Source of the DNA: CAVTSA01 sp963737225
GTDB lineage: Bacteria > Chloroflexota > Dormibacteria > Dormibacterales > Dormibacteraceae
Assembly (NCBI GenBank): GCA_963737225.1
Contig: CAVTSA010000017.1
Span: 372,001 to 436,000 of the forward strand
Direction of reading: 5' to 3'
Length of the DNA stretch: 64,000 nt
Positions within the stretch are counted from its first letter, which is position 1, and each line of letters starts with the position of its first letter. A program made the translations under genes and the position numbers. The notes under the pieces are model-generated. The model saw nothing but the letters and a program-made list of their open reading frames with translations, did not search any database and was not told the DNA's origin. Below are positions 17,877 to 26,849 of this stretch, one piece after another.

Positions 17877-18866
17877 TCAGGCGGGCGCGAGACCGTCGAT
17901 CTCCCGCAGCTCCTCCTCACTGAACATGAGGTTGCCCAGCGCGCCCAGGTTCTGGTCCAACTGCCCGACGCCGCTGGCTCCGATCAGGGCCGAGGTCACG
18001 CGGTCGTCGCGGAGCGTCCAGGCGATCGCCATCTGGGCAAGCGTCTGGCCACGCCGCTGCGCGACCTCGTTCAGGCCCCGCACCCGGGCCAGGTTCTGCT
18101 CGCCGGACGCGGTCTTCGAGAGCGAGCTCGACCGCGCAGCGCGAGAACCTTCGGGGATCCCGTTCAGGTACCGATCGGTGAGCAGCCCCTGGGCGAGCGG
18201 CGAAAACGCGATGCAGCCGATCCCCTCCTCGCCCAGCACCGTCAGCAGGTCAGGCTCGATCCAGCGATTGAGCATCGAGTACGAGGGCTGGTGGATGAGC
18301 ACCGGGGTCCCCAGCGTGCGGAGGATCGCCGCCGCCTCCCGGGTCCGGTCCGCCGAGTAGGAGGAGATGCCCGCGTACAGCGCCTTCCCCTGGCGGACCG
18401 CGGTGTCGAGCGCGCCCATCGTCTCCTCGAGCGGCGTCTCGGGGTCGAAGCGGTGGGAGTAGAAGATGTCGACGTAGTCCAGGCCCATCCGCCCCAGGCT
18501 CTGGTCGAGGCTGGCCAGCAGGTACTTTCGCGAGCCCCACTCGCCGTAGGGCCCCGGCCACATGTCGTACCCCGCCTTGGTCGAGATCACCAGCTCGTCG
18601 CGGAAGGGGTGGAGGTCGGAGGAGAAGACTCTGCCGAAGGTCTCCTCGGCCGATCCGTAGGGCGGCCCGTAGTTGTTGGCCAGGTCGAAGTGGGTGATCC
18701 CTTCGTCGAACGCCCGGAGCAGGATCTCCCGTGACTCCCCGAGCGGCCGCGTGCCTCCGAAGTTCTGCCACAGGCCCAGGGAGATGGCGGGCAGCTTGAG
18801 CCCGCTGCGCCCGCTGCGGCGGTAGGAGATCTTCTGGTAACGGTCGCCGGCGGGTTGGTAGGCCAT
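17877..18866 (-). CDS. Aldo/keto reductase (YghZ/GpR-like)
   Basis: 329-residue NADPH-dependent TIM-barrel reductase. The catalytic tetrad is present: Asp61 and Tyr66 in FDLANNYGPP, Lys97 in STKAGY and His138 in YSHRFD. The N-terminus (YRRSGRSGLKLPAISLGLWQNFG) and GPYGEWGSRKYLLASLDQSL are characteristic of the YghZ (L-glyceraldehyde-3-phosphate reductase) branch. The C-terminal cofactor segment is IGASGVGQL. Starts at ATG 18866; divergent from the asparaginase-like gene. Substrate not certain. Confidence 0.87.
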   Translation of the reverse strand: MAYQPAGDRYQKISYRRSGRSGLKLPAISLGLWQNFGGTRPLGESREILLRAFDEGITHFDLANNYGPPYGSAEETFGRVFSSDLHPFRDELVISTKAGYDMWPGPYGEWGSRKYLLASLDQSLGRMGLDYVDIFYSHRFDPETPLEETMGALDTAVRQGKALYAGISSYSADRTREAAAILRTLGTPVLIHQPSYSMLNRWIEPDLLTVLGEEGIGCIAFSPLAQGLLTDRYLNGIPEGSRAARSSSLSKTASGEQNLARVRGLNEVAQRRGQTLAQMAIAWTLRDDRVTSALIGASGVGQLDQNLGALGNLMFSEEELREIDGLAPA

Positions 18867-18941
18867 GGGTCCAGCCTAGGAGGGCCTGGCACGCGGCCGC
18901 CCACGAGGGCCGGCATGGCAGGATGTCGGTGTGGAGGAAGG

Positions 18942-19880
18942 ATGAGCGAGACGCGCGCGATCGTCGTCGGAAGCGAGAACGCAAAGGTCGGGATCGAGCA
19001 GGCGATGGTGGTGCTGCGCGGGGGCGGATCCCCGCTCGACGCCGTGGTGGCCGCGATCCGGCAGGTGGAAGCGAACCCGGAGGACCACTCGGTCGGGTTC
19101 TCCGGCCTCGCGAATCTGGTCGGCGAGGTGGAGCTCGACGCCAGCGTGATGGTGGGTGACACCCTACAGGCGGGTGCGGTCGGCGCCCTCCACGGTCATC
19201 AGGACGCGATCGACCTGGCTCGCCAGGTGATGGAGAGGCTGCCGCACGTGCTGGTGGTCGGCAGCGGCGCGGATCGGCTCGCCGCCGCGGCCGGCTTGCC
19301 CGCGGTCGACCTGACCACGGAAGCGTCGCGACGCACCTGGCAGGAGCTGCTCGACGGCACCGGCGGTCGACCCCGGGACGCGTCCTACCTGGAGCAGATC
19401 CGAACGCTGGCGGCGGCGCTGACTCCGGATCCCGGCGAGGCCGACCAGCGGGCCGGCACGGTGAACGTGATCGCCCGCGACGGGGAGGGCCGCATCGCCT
19501 GCGGCGTCAGCACCTCCGGTTACCCCCTCAAGTACCCGGGACGGCTCGGCGACTCTCCCATCATCGGCGCCGGCAACTACGCCGACGATCGCTGGGGGGC
19601 CGCCGCGTGTACCGGCTTCGGTGAGCTCTCGATGCGCGCCTGCACCGCCCACAGCGTGGTCACGTTCATGCGCTTTGGGATGCCGCTCCAGGAGTCTCTG
19701 GTGCAGGCGATGGAGGACCTCCGCCACCTCCAGACGCCGGGCGGGATGAACATCATCGCGCTCGACCGCGAGGGCCGGCCGGGCGCGGCCTCGACCGTCG
19801 CGGGCAGCAGCTATATCTACCTGGCCGAGGGGATGGACCGCTACGTCGAGGCGCCGAGGCTCCACGTCCCACCAGGGTGA
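18942..19880 (+). CDS. N4-(beta-N-acetylglucosaminyl)-L-asparaginase / isoaspartyl peptidase-like Ntn hydrolase
   Basis: 312-residue N-terminal nucleophile hydrolase precursor. Self-cleavage is expected before Thr173 in QRAGTVNVIARDGEG, which would become the new N-terminal nucleophile of the beta chain. Downstream motifs are CGVSTSGYPLKYPGRLGDSPIIGAG and AACTGFGE. N-terminal features ENAKVGIEQAM and DNPEDHSVGF-like text match the alpha chain. ATG 18942 follows GGAGGAAGG. Its stop overlaps the start of the methyltransferase (GTGA), so the two are translationally coupled. It hydrolyses asparagine-linked amides; the natural substrate is unknown. Confidence 0.83.
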   Translation: MSETRAIVVGSENAKVGIEQAMVVLRGGGSPLDAVVAAIRQVEANPEDHSVGFSGLANLVGEVELDASVMVGDTLQAGAVGALHGHQDAIDLARQVMERLPHVLVVGSGADRLAAAAGLPAVDLTTEASRRTWQELLDGTGGRPRDASYLEQIRTLAAALTPDPGEADQRAGTVNVIARDGEGRIACGVSTSGYPLKYPGRLGDSPIIGAGNYADDRWGAAACTGFGELSMRACTAHSVVTFMRFGMPLQESLVQAMEDLRHLQTPGGMNIIALDREGRPGAASTVAGSSYIYLAEGMDRYVEAPRLHVPPG

Positions 19881-20476
19881 CCGTGGACTCCTCGAACGGC
19901 TATGAGCAGCACGCGGCGGCGTTCATGCGGAGGCGCGACACCACCATCGGGCTCGACGTCGTACGCGACTGGGCCGGCGGCTTCGCCCCGGGCGCGACGG
20001 TGCTCGAGCTGGGCTGCGGCCACGGGGTGATCTCGCAGGCCCTGGTCGATCGGGGGTTGGAGCTGTACGCCGTCGACGCTTCGCCGACGCTGCTCGACGC
20101 GTTCCGCGGGCGGTTCCCGACGGCTCGGGCGGAACGCGCGGCGGCCGAGGAGTCGACGTATTTCAATCGCAGCTTCGACGGCGCGGTCGCCTGGGGCCTG
20201 ATCTTCCTGCTCCCCGTCGGCGCGCAGTTCACGCTGATCGCGAGGGTTACGCAGGCGCTGGAGCCCGGCGGGCGGTTCCTGTTCACCGCGCCCCGCGAGG
20301 TGCGGGTGTGGACTGACGCGCTTACCGGATGGGAATCCCGCTCGCTCGGCGCGGCCGACTATCGATCAGCCCTGCGCGAGTCAGGCTGTGAGGTTCGCGA
20401 CGGGCGCACGGACGCCGGGGGCAACCACTACTTCTTCGCGACCAAAAGGGCCATGCCTGAACGAGACGACGGGTAG
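19877..20476 (+). CDS. Class I SAM-dependent methyltransferase
   Basis: 199-residue Rossmann methyltransferase. Motif I is VLELGCGHGVIS, followed by LYAVDASPTLLDAF (acidic ribose-binding Asp) and FDGAVAWGLIFLLP. A post-motif FLFTAPREVRVW segment completes the core. Starts at GTG 19877, overlapping the stop of the asparaginase-like gene, so it is probably in the same operon. Target unknown. No extra domain. Confidence 0.8.
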   Translation: MTVDSSNGYEQHAAAFMRRRDTTIGLDVVRDWAGGFAPGATVLELGCGHGVISQALVDRGLELYAVDASPTLLDAFRGRFPTARAERAAAEESTYFNRSFDGAVAWGLIFLLPVGAQFTLIARVTQALEPGGRFLFTAPREVRVWTDALTGWESRSLGAADYRSALRESGCEVRDGRTDAGGNHYFFATKRAMPERDDG

Positions 20477-20570
20477 CCTGTGGGCACTTCCTGGCGGATC
20501 CCGACAGAAGAGGGCCTCGCGGTGTTGCAAATCTCACGCTCACCATCCAGAATTTCAGGCCAATGGCTGA

Positions 20571-20683
20571 ACTCGCGCGGGGTCAACGCGAGTCCGTCGG
20601 AGAGGTGATGAGAAGACTGACGGATCGAATCACCCGCAGCCTCAGCGAGGGAGCGCAAATTTCACACAGCGGAAGCGCTTCCG
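20571..20683 (+). promoter_or_regulatory. Palindromic sites upstream of the NHL-protein gene
   Basis: The 232-bp gap before 20709 holds two symmetric elements. ACTCGCG (20571-20577) pairs with CGCGAGT (20587-20593) across a 9-nt loop. CGGAAGCGCTTCCG (20670-20683) is a perfect 14-bp palindrome with a central CG, of the kind bound by LacI-type repressors, 25 bp before ATG 20709. No repressor gene of that family lies in the window. No coding sequence is supported in this gap. Confidence 0.4.
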
Positions 20684-20708
20684 GGAGATCGCCTACCAAT
20701 GGAGCTGG

Positions 20709-21584
20709 ATGGTGGCCGTGACTGACACCCACGTTGGCGCCGCTCCGGGCGAGCGGTATGTGGTACTCGCGGAAGACCGCTATCGGGTCGAGACAGACTG
20801 GATACGTTCGGACGGCTGCCCACCGCTCAACGGTGTGAGTCAGGTCGCAGCTGATTCGTCAGGGAACGTCTACGTGTTCCAACGGAGTGATCCTCCGGTG
20901 GTCGTCGTGGACCCGGACGGGCGCTACGTGCGGTCCTGGGGCAGCGGTCAGGTGACGGATGCGCACGGAATCTACATCACGGCAGACGATCGGATCTTGC
21001 TTGTCGACCGCGACGGACATCGGGTCCTCTGTGCGACGCCGACTGGCGACGTGCTGTTCACGATCGGTTCCTCGGACCGCCCCCGGTTTGGATTGCCTTT
21101 CAACCATCCGGCGGACGTCGCGGTCGCACCGGACGGCACCATCTATGTCGCCGACGGCTATGGCAACTCCTGTCTCCACCGCTTCCGATCCGACGGTACC
21201 TGGCTCAGCTCGTGGGGAAGCCCGGGGTCTGGACCCGGGGAGTTCAGCACACCGCACGGGGTCTGGGTGCTCGGTGACGGTCGCGTGCTGGTCGCTGACC
21301 GCGAGAACAACCGGATCCAGGTCTTCGACTCCGACGGGGGCTACCTCGAGGAGTGGGGTAATCACTACCATCCGATGGACATCCATGTCGACGCGATGGG
21401 AGCGATACACGTGACGGACCAGGTCCCGCGACTGGCGCGACTGGACGCTCACGGGCACCTCATCGGACGCTGCAAGCCGGTGCCGATTGGCGCGCACGGC
21501 GTCTGGGGTGATCCACGAGGGAATCTGCTGCTCGCGGAGGTCGACCCGATCAACCGGATAACGAAGCTGGTGCCGGCCGGCTGA
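20709..21584 (+). CDS. NHL-repeat beta-propeller protein
   Basis: 291-residue protein built of NHL repeats. Repeated units such as GVSQVAADSSGNVYVFQ, HPADVAVAPDGTIYVADGYGN and PHGVWVLGDGRVLVADRENN indicate a six-bladed propeller related to peptidyl-alpha-hydroxyglycine alpha-amidating lyase-like and SMP-30/gluconolactonase-like proteins. No signal peptide. ATG 20709 with GGAG upstream. It opens a + strand block with the amidase genes and could be a lactonase/lyase or binding subunit in that pathway; this role is inferred from position only. Confidence 0.75.
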   Translation: MVAVTDTHVGAAPGERYVVLAEDRYRVETDWIRSDGCPPLNGVSQVAADSSGNVYVFQRSDPPVVVVDPDGRYVRSWGSGQVTDAHGIYITADDRILLVDRDGHRVLCATPTGDVLFTIGSSDRPRFGLPFNHPADVAVAPDGTIYVADGYGNSCLHRFRSDGTWLSSWGSPGSGPGEFSTPHGVWVLGDGRVLVADRENNRIQVFDSDGGYLEEWGNHYHPMDIHVDAMGAIHVTDQVPRLARLDAHGHLIGRCKPVPIGAHGVWGDPRGNLLLAEVDPINRITKLVPAG

Positions 21585-21611
21585 CTCGACCAGGAGGGGA
21601 GGCGCTCGTCG

Positions 21612-21794
21612 ATGGGCGAAGATGTCGGAATCGGTAGGTTCGGCGAGGCCGTGGGGGTTTCCTTTCCGGATGCGGACCTGGACCCGCTGGCGGTCGCTTT
21701 GAGAGACCAACTCGAGCGAATCCGCGCGCTGGACGATCTGGGCATGGGTGACGACTTCCTGAGCGGGTGCTTCGATGTGCGCTGGGATCGTTGA
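21612..21794 (+). CDS. Small AtzG/GatC-like (DUF4089-type) amidase-associated protein
   Basis: 60-residue protein with the helix pattern and ending typical of AtzG/GatC-like subunits. A helix DPLAVALRDQLERIRALDDL is followed by an FDVRWD terminus resembling the FxPRW tails of these proteins. ATG 21612 has GAGGGGAGG upstream. Its last 20 bases overlap the start of the amidase, so translation is coupled. AtzG and GatC stabilise their partner amidases AtzE and GatA. Family match was judged by eye from pattern and context, so confidence is moderate. Confidence 0.55.
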   Translation: MGEDVGIGRFGEAVGVSFPDADLDPLAVALRDQLERIRALDDLGMGDDFLSGCFDVRWDR

Positions 21795-23145
21795 TCCCGC
21801 CGATCGCTCGATACGCGAGCTGGCTGATTCACTGAGGGACGGCGGGCTCCTGGCCACCGACGTGGTCGGGGCCGTTCTGCGGCGGTTGGAGGCGACGGAG
21901 CCCTCGGTCCATGCGTTCGCCTACGTGGCTCCGAGCGGAGCCATGGCAGAGGCGGAGATGCGAGACCAGCTGGCGTCGCGGGGTGTGTTCGCCGGCCCCC
22001 TGCACGGGATCCCAATCGGAGTGAAGGATCTCTTCGAGACGGCGGACATGCCGACCGCGGCCGGTTCGAGGGTGCTGGCGGGCAATCGTCCGGCGCACGA
22101 TGCCGAAGCGGTGAGGCGGTTGCGGGCGGCAGGGGCCGTCGTGGTCGGCAAGACCGTGACGCATGAGTTCTCTTACGGCCTCAACGAGCCGCCCACCAGA
22201 AATGCTTGGGATCCGACTCGCTACCCGGGAGGTTCCAGCGCGGGGTCCGCGGTGGCGGTTGCAGTCGGGTCGGCGGCCGGCTCGATAGGAACCGACACGG
22301 CGGGCTCGGTGCGAACCCCGGCCGCGGTCAACGGAGTGGTCGGGCTGAAGCCCACCTACGGCACCGTCAGCACACGGGGGGTGATCCCCTCCTGCCCCTC
22401 CCTCGACCACGTCGGCCCACTTGCCCGGCGCGTCTACGACTGCGCTCTCCTCTACAGCGTGCTGTCAGAGGCTCGACCCTTTGATCCACGGATGTTCGAC
22501 TCTGGCGCCGACCGCCCACTGACAAACGTTCGACTGGGAGTGGACCGCGACTACTTCTTCCACCCTGCGGACTCGGCGATCGCGGGTGCGGTCGATCGTG
22601 CCCTTGCCGTCATGCAGGAACTCGGCGCGGAGATTGTCGAGATCGCCATTCCCGAGCTCGAGCATGCGTCGACCATCAGTGGTCCGATCATGCTGGTGGA
22701 GGCCGCACGCTGGCACGAGAAGTTGCTCCGGGACCACGGCCCGGAATATCACCCCGCGACTCGTCGGATGCTCGAGCTCGGACTGCTCGTCCCGGCGTCC
22801 GGATACCTGAAGGCGCAGCAGGCCCGGGAGATTCTGCGCAGCGCTGTCAGGGATGCCTTCGAAAGGGACGGGCTGAACGCGATCGTGGCCCCGAGCGTCC
22901 CCACCGCGACTCCTCGCGTCGAGGAGGTGGACCTCGATCCACTGGTGCACCAGCAGAGCCCGGCCAATCTGACCGGGCAGCCGGCGGTGAGCGTTCCATG
23001 CGGCTTCACCGACACCGGCCTCCCGATCGCCATGCAGCTCATCGGCCGGCCCTTCGAGGACTACGCGGTTCTGCGCATGGCTCACTCCTACGAGGTGGCC
23101 ACCGAGTGGCATCTGACGCGACCGCCGATGGCGGCGGCTCGGTGA
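21775..23145 (+). CDS. Amidase signature family amidase (AtzE/GatA-like)
   Basis: 456-residue amidase. The Ser-cis-Ser-Lys triad is visible: Lys84 in GIPIGVKDLF, the cis-Ser in PGGSSAGSAVAV (about 154-155) and the nucleophile Ser178 in GTDTAGSVRTPA. VGLKPTYGTVSTRGV and a C-terminal PCGFTDTGLPIAMQLIGRPFED complete the signature. Starts at ATG 21775 within the small AtzG/GatC-like gene and is followed immediately by a 2-hydroxyacid dehydrogenase. It hydrolyses an amide or ureido bond; the surrounding catabolic genes argue for a small nitrogenous substrate and not a tRNA. Confidence 0.88.
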   Translation: MCAGIVDPADRSIRELADSLRDGGLLATDVVGAVLRRLEATEPSVHAFAYVAPSGAMAEAEMRDQLASRGVFAGPLHGIPIGVKDLFETADMPTAAGSRVLAGNRPAHDAEAVRRLRAAGAVVVGKTVTHEFSYGLNEPPTRNAWDPTRYPGGSSAGSAVAVAVGSAAGSIGTDTAGSVRTPAAVNGVVGLKPTYGTVSTRGVIPSCPSLDHVGPLARRVYDCALLYSVLSEARPFDPRMFDSGADRPLTNVRLGVDRDYFFHPADSAIAGAVDRALAVMQELGAEIVEIAIPELEHASTISGPIMLVEAARWHEKLLRDHGPEYHPATRRMLELGLLVPASGYLKAQQAREILRSAVRDAFERDGLNAIVAPSVPTATPRVEEVDLDPLVHQQSPANLTGQPAVSVPCGFTDTGLPIAMQLIGRPFEDYAVLRMAHSYEVATEWHLTRPPMAAAR

Positions 23146-23165
23146 CAGCGGAGGGTCGATTCTTG

Positions 23166-24248
23166 ATGCCTGAGTCTCGATCTGGCGCCGGTGCCACGAC
23201 ACCCGCGGCTGCCGTCCCGCACCGTGTTCCCGTCTTGATCTCGTCCTGGTTGGAGCCCCGACTTGTCGCCAGGATCGCTGCGGCGGGAGGCGAGAGAGTA
23301 GAGGTGCTGTACGAGCCCGACATCCTGCCCCGACCGCGGTATGCCGGTGACCACTACGCGCCTCAGGCGGAGCTGACGCGGGAACAGACCGGCCGCTGGA
23401 AGGACCTCGTCGGCCGCGCGGAGGTGATCTTCGACTTCGACTGGGAGCGGCAGCCGACGCTCGCCGAGCGCGCCCCCAATCTGCGGTGGATCCAGTGCAC
23501 CAGCTCAGGCGTGGGCCCGCGGGTCAAGGAGGAGGGGTTGATCGGCTCGGCCGTGCGAGTCACCACCGCGGCCGGCATCCATGCGCAGCCGCTCGCCGAG
23601 TTCGTGCTGATGGCGGCTCTCTACTTCGTCAAGGAGATGCCCCGCATCGAGAGGTGGAAGCAGGAGCATCACTGGGAACGTTTCTGCGCAGGGGAGCTGG
23701 CGGGCACCACGATGGTGCTCATCGGGTTGGGGCAGATGGGACGGCGGGTGGCAGAGGTGAGCGCCGCCCTTGGCGTCGAGGTCATCGGTCACCGGCGCTC
23801 GCCGGCCAAGGATCCTCCACCTGGCGTGCGCTGCGTCGTGGACCGACGGGAGCTGGATGGCGTGCTCCCACGGGCGGATCTGCTGGTCATCGCCGCACCC
23901 GAGACCGAGCAGACGTTTCGATTGATCGATCGGGCGCGGCTGGAGCTTCTGCCCACCAACGCGGTGGTCATCAACATCGGTCGCGGCTCGCTGCTCGACG
24001 AGGCAGCCCTCATCGAGATGCTGGAAAGCGGCCGGCTCGGGGGCGCGGCCCTGGACGTCTTCGAGCACGAACCCCTACCACCGGACAGCCCGCTCTGGAC
24101 GTTGCCGAACGTGATCATCTCACCGCACTCCGCCAGCACCGTTCCGAGCGAGAACGACCGTCTGGTCGATCTCTTCGTCGACAATCTGGAAAGGTATCTC
24201 GACGGCCGGCCGCTGGTGAACCCGTTCAACGCGGAGCTCAGCTACTGA
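23166..24248 (+). CDS. D-isomer-specific 2-hydroxyacid dehydrogenase
   Basis: About 360 residues. NAD-binding GLGQMGRRVAEV lies in the middle. The catalytic Arg is in NIGRGSLLDE, the Glu in ALDVFEHEPLP and the His in ISPHSAS. It oxidises or reduces a 2-hydroxy/2-oxo acid with NAD(P). ATG 23166 (GGAGG upstream) is chosen; an in-frame GTG at 23142 overlapping the amidase stop is an alternative that would mean coupling. It ends the + strand block and faces the ABC permease gene 73 bp away. Probably handles the carbon skeleton freed by the amidase. Confidence 0.87.
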   Translation: MPESRSGAGATTPAAAVPHRVPVLISSWLEPRLVARIAAAGGERVEVLYEPDILPRPRYAGDHYAPQAELTREQTGRWKDLVGRAEVIFDFDWERQPTLAERAPNLRWIQCTSSGVGPRVKEEGLIGSAVRVTTAAGIHAQPLAEFVLMAALYFVKEMPRIERWKQEHHWERFCAGELAGTTMVLIGLGQMGRRVAEVSAALGVEVIGHRRSPAKDPPPGVRCVVDRRELDGVLPRADLLVIAAPETEQTFRLIDRARLELLPTNAVVINIGRGSLLDEAALIEMLESGRLGGAALDVFEHEPLPPDSPLWTLPNVIISPHSASTVPSENDRLVDLFVDNLERYLDGRPLVNPFNAELSY

Positions 24249-24321
24249 CCCGATGGCTCCGAGCAACGCCCGGGCGTCTCGAGGGCCGGGCCGCGAGCTA
24301 CGAGCTAACCTCGTGGCGCGG

Positions 24322-25071
24322 CTAGCCGGCCAGGAACGGGAACGCCCACCGTGGCACGTTGCTGGCGGACGGACGGGACTTCCTGGTTCCTCTCTCCCGA
24401 CGCGTCGCTCTCCCCGCCCAGCGGTTCGCGAACACTTCGATTCCCGAGTTGATCAGCGACAGCCCGATGGAAAGAGCGAAGTAGATCAGAAGCGTCAATC
24501 CATACACCGGGCCCAGGTCGTTGAGCGTGGTGCCGATCGCGTCGGCGCGATAGGCCAGGTCGTGAATTGCGATCAGAGACAGGAGCGAGGTGAACTTCAA
24601 CATGTCGATGAGCTCGTTGCCAAAGGGCGGAACCATGACCGCGACCGCCTGCGGCAGGATGATTCGGCGGAATCGGAACCATCGCGACATGTGGAGGGTG
24701 ACCGCCGCCTCCGATTGTCCCCGGGGCACGGAGGCCAATCCGGCGCGGACGACCTCCGAGAAGTAGGCACCTCCGTTCAACCCCAGGACCAGGATGCCGA
24801 CGGCGTAGGCGGGCAGGTCGATTCCGAAGAACGGGAGCACGTAGTACGCCCAGAAGAGCTGCACCAGGGCGGAGCTGCCTCGCAGCAGCTCCACCAACGC
24901 TCCAGTCGGCCAGCTGATCGCGCGATACCGCGACGGCCGGCACATCCCGAACAGAAAGCCGAAGAGCACGACCAGAACGATCGACCCCGCCGTCAACTCG
25001 AGCGTGACGGGAATGCCGCCGAACAGGAGCGGCAGGTACTTCGGCAGATCGGCCGCCGTGGGTGAGCTCAT
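24322..25071 (-). CDS. Amino-acid ABC transporter permease (EhuD/HisM-like)
   Basis: 249-residue inner-membrane permease with about five hydrophobic segments. The EAA loop reads GLASVPRGQSEAAVTLHMSR with LPQAV following, as in polar amino-acid transporters. The C-terminal tail is basic. The start ATG 25071 overlaps the stop of the binding-protein gene (ATGA), the last junction of the transporter operon. Sequence type fits the EhuC/EhuD branch of the family, but substrate cannot be fixed to ectoine. Confidence 0.87.
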   Translation of the reverse strand: MSSPTAADLPKYLPLLFGGIPVTLELTAGSIVLVVLFGFLFGMCRPSRYRAISWPTGALVELLRGSSALVQLFWAYYVLPFFGIDLPAYAVGILVLGLNGGAYFSEVVRAGLASVPRGQSEAAVTLHMSRWFRFRRIILPQAVAVMVPPFGNELIDMLKFTSLLSLIAIHDLAYRADAIGTTLNDLGPVYGLTLLIYFALSIGLSLINSGIEVFANRWAGRATRRERGTRKSRPSASNVPRWAFPFLAG

Positions 25072-25998
25072 CCGCCGGCCTGAGCGGCCAGGGTGCAGGC
25101 CTCTTTCGCCGTCATGCTCTCGTACTTCTTGGGGAGCGGCGGAAAGCGGAACTGCTTCGAGATCTGATTGAACTCCCCAGATGCCTTCATCTTCGCGAAC
25201 TGCTCGTTGAACGCATTCGCGAAGGCTCCGTCAGTCTTGCGGAACGCGACCGCCCCCGCCGCAAAGGGCCCGTCCGAAGGACCGACGAGCGCGTGGAACG
25301 GATTCTGCTTCATGACCTCGGACGTGAAGTTGAACGACCCCGTATCCCCGACGATGACCTGGACCCGCTTGGTCTTCAACGCCAGCAGCAGCGACGTCGT
25401 GTCGGGGAACTGGACGACCTTGCTCGGGTCCATGCCTTTGTTCTCGCAGAACTGGATGTACGCCGACCCCTGTGAGAATCCGGCGGTGTAACCACGGTGA
25501 ATGACATCAGCCAGAGTCTTCGGAGCTGGTGAAACCGCGTCCGGGTAGTACGCGATCTCGAATGGTGTGGCTTCGAAGGGCGCGGAATACTGGATGACCG
25601 CACAGCGCGGCGCGGTCACGCTGATCACGCCGGCGATCATGTCCCAGCGCCCTGCCTCGAGGCCCGGGACCAGCTCCCCAAACGTGGCTGAGACACCCTT
25701 CAGCTTCGGCACCCCCAGCCGTTTCATGATCCGCTGCACGGTGACCGGACCCTGGCCGGTCAGCGAGCCGTCGGGGTTGATGATCGTGGCAGGCGGATCA
25801 TTGGCCACGCCGACATTGATGAAGCCGGCCTTCTTCAATTTGCGTCAGCAGCGGATCGGGTTCACTGGCCGGCACCGAGGCGCTGCCACCAAAGGCGGTG
25901 AGGAACCCGACTGCCGGCAGCGCCAGCCCCGCTGCGCCGGCCGCCTTCAACACCTGGCGTCGCGACAGCGAAGTGAACCTGGAATCGGTACTCATCAT
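25068..25998 (-). CDS. Amino-acid ABC transporter substrate-binding protein (EhuB-like), frameshifted after Tat signal
   Basis: The product begins at ATG 25998 with a twin-arginine signal (SLSRRQVLKAAG then AALALP-type hydrophobic core). Near 25836 the frame changes by one base: DPLLTQI would join KKAGFINVGVANDPP if one G were absent from the GAAGAAG tract. The mature part is a type II periplasmic binding protein with FGELVPGLEAGRWDMIAGVISVT and IQYSAPFEATPFEI, close in pattern to EhuB. A TTG at 25838 would give only a cytoplasmic form. Because the transporter is otherwise intact, an indel error is as likely as true loss. Confidence 0.8.
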
Positions 25999-26034
25999 CC
26001 CTTCCTCCCTGATTTCACGGACGTGTGTGCCTCG

Positions 26035-26829
26035 TCAGCGCTCGAGAACCGCGCGCAGGAACTGCCTGGTGCGAGGCGACTGCGGATCGCGCAACACGAC
26101 GTCCGGCGACCCTTGCTCGACGATCTCCCCCTGATCGAACATGATCACCCGGTCGGCGATCTCCCGTGCGAAGGAGATCTCGTGGGTCACCAGCATCATC
26201 GTCATCGAGGTGTTGCTCGCCAGCTCGCGGATGACCCGCAGCACCTCTCCGACGAGTTCGGGGTCCAGAGCCGAGGTCACCTCGTCGAACAACATCAACC
26301 GCGGCTGCAGGGCAAGCGACCGCGCGATCGCCACCCGCTGCTGCTGTCCCCCGGAAAGCTGAGCAGGAAGCTTACGAAGGTGGCTGCTCAGCCCGACCTC
26401 GGTCAACAGCTTCGTCGCCTCGGCTTCCGCTTCCCGCCTTGGACGTCGAAGTGCGTGAGCGAGCGGTTCCGCGACATTCTGGAGCGCGGTCATGTGCGGA
26501 AACAGATTGAAGTGCTGAAACACCATCCCGACCGTGCTTCGAACCTGGCGGGCGTGGCGCTCCCCCGCGGGTTCCAGACGACCTTCCGTCTCGACGTGCC
26601 ACAGATAGCGGCCGCCGATGTTGATCGTGCCGGCCTCTGGGCGCTCGAGTCCGATGGTGAGCCGGAGGATGGTGGTCTTGCCGGATCCACTCGGGCCCAC
26701 GATCGCGACCTTCTCTCCCGGCGCGACCTCGAGGTCGAGCGCCTTGAGCACGATGTGGTCGCCAAAGGCTTTCGTGACACCCTTCATCACCAGCGCGGGA
26801 CAGGGTTTCGCGGCAGCCCCGGTGTTCAT
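26035..26829 (-). CDS. Amino-acid ABC transporter ATP-binding protein (EhuA-like)
   Basis: 264-residue ABC ATPase: Walker A GPSGSGKTT, Q-loop MVFQHFNLFPHMT, signature LSGGQQQRVAIARSL, Walker B LMLFDEVTSALDP and switch His VTHE. The Asp before the D-loop Glu, and TSALDP, are as in polar amino-acid uptake systems. Start ATG 26829 is chosen by alignment with the KGVTKAFGDHIVL opening; the frame remains open far upstream through the permease gene in another frame. It energises uptake with the two permeases and the binding protein. Confidence 0.92.
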   Translation of the reverse strand: MNTGAAAKPCPALVMKGVTKAFGDHIVLKALDLEVAPGEKVAIVGPSGSGKTTILRLTIGLERPEAGTINIGGRYLWHVETEGRLEPAGERHARQVRSTVGMVFQHFNLFPHMTALQNVAEPLAHALRRPRREAEAEATKLLTEVGLSSHLRKLPAQLSGGQQQRVAIARSLALQPRLMLFDEVTSALDPELVGEVLRVIRELASNTSMTMMLVTHEISFAREIADRVIMFDQGEIVEQGSPDVVLRDPQSPRTRQFLRAVLER

Positions 26830-26849
26830 CGTCGTCTCTCTATGGGCGG

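Noticed and set aside
17796..17900. WCTxRPL peptide repeat as a small coding gene
   Set aside because: The peptide is just the translation of the DNA repeat; the frame runs into the antisense of the aldo/keto reductase, and the second copy has no shared start or ribosome site.
20428..20658. Possible - strand gene in the gap before the NHL gene
   Set aside because: No ribosome site, no recognisable family and overlap with the methyltransferase end; the palindromes there suggest regulatory DNA.
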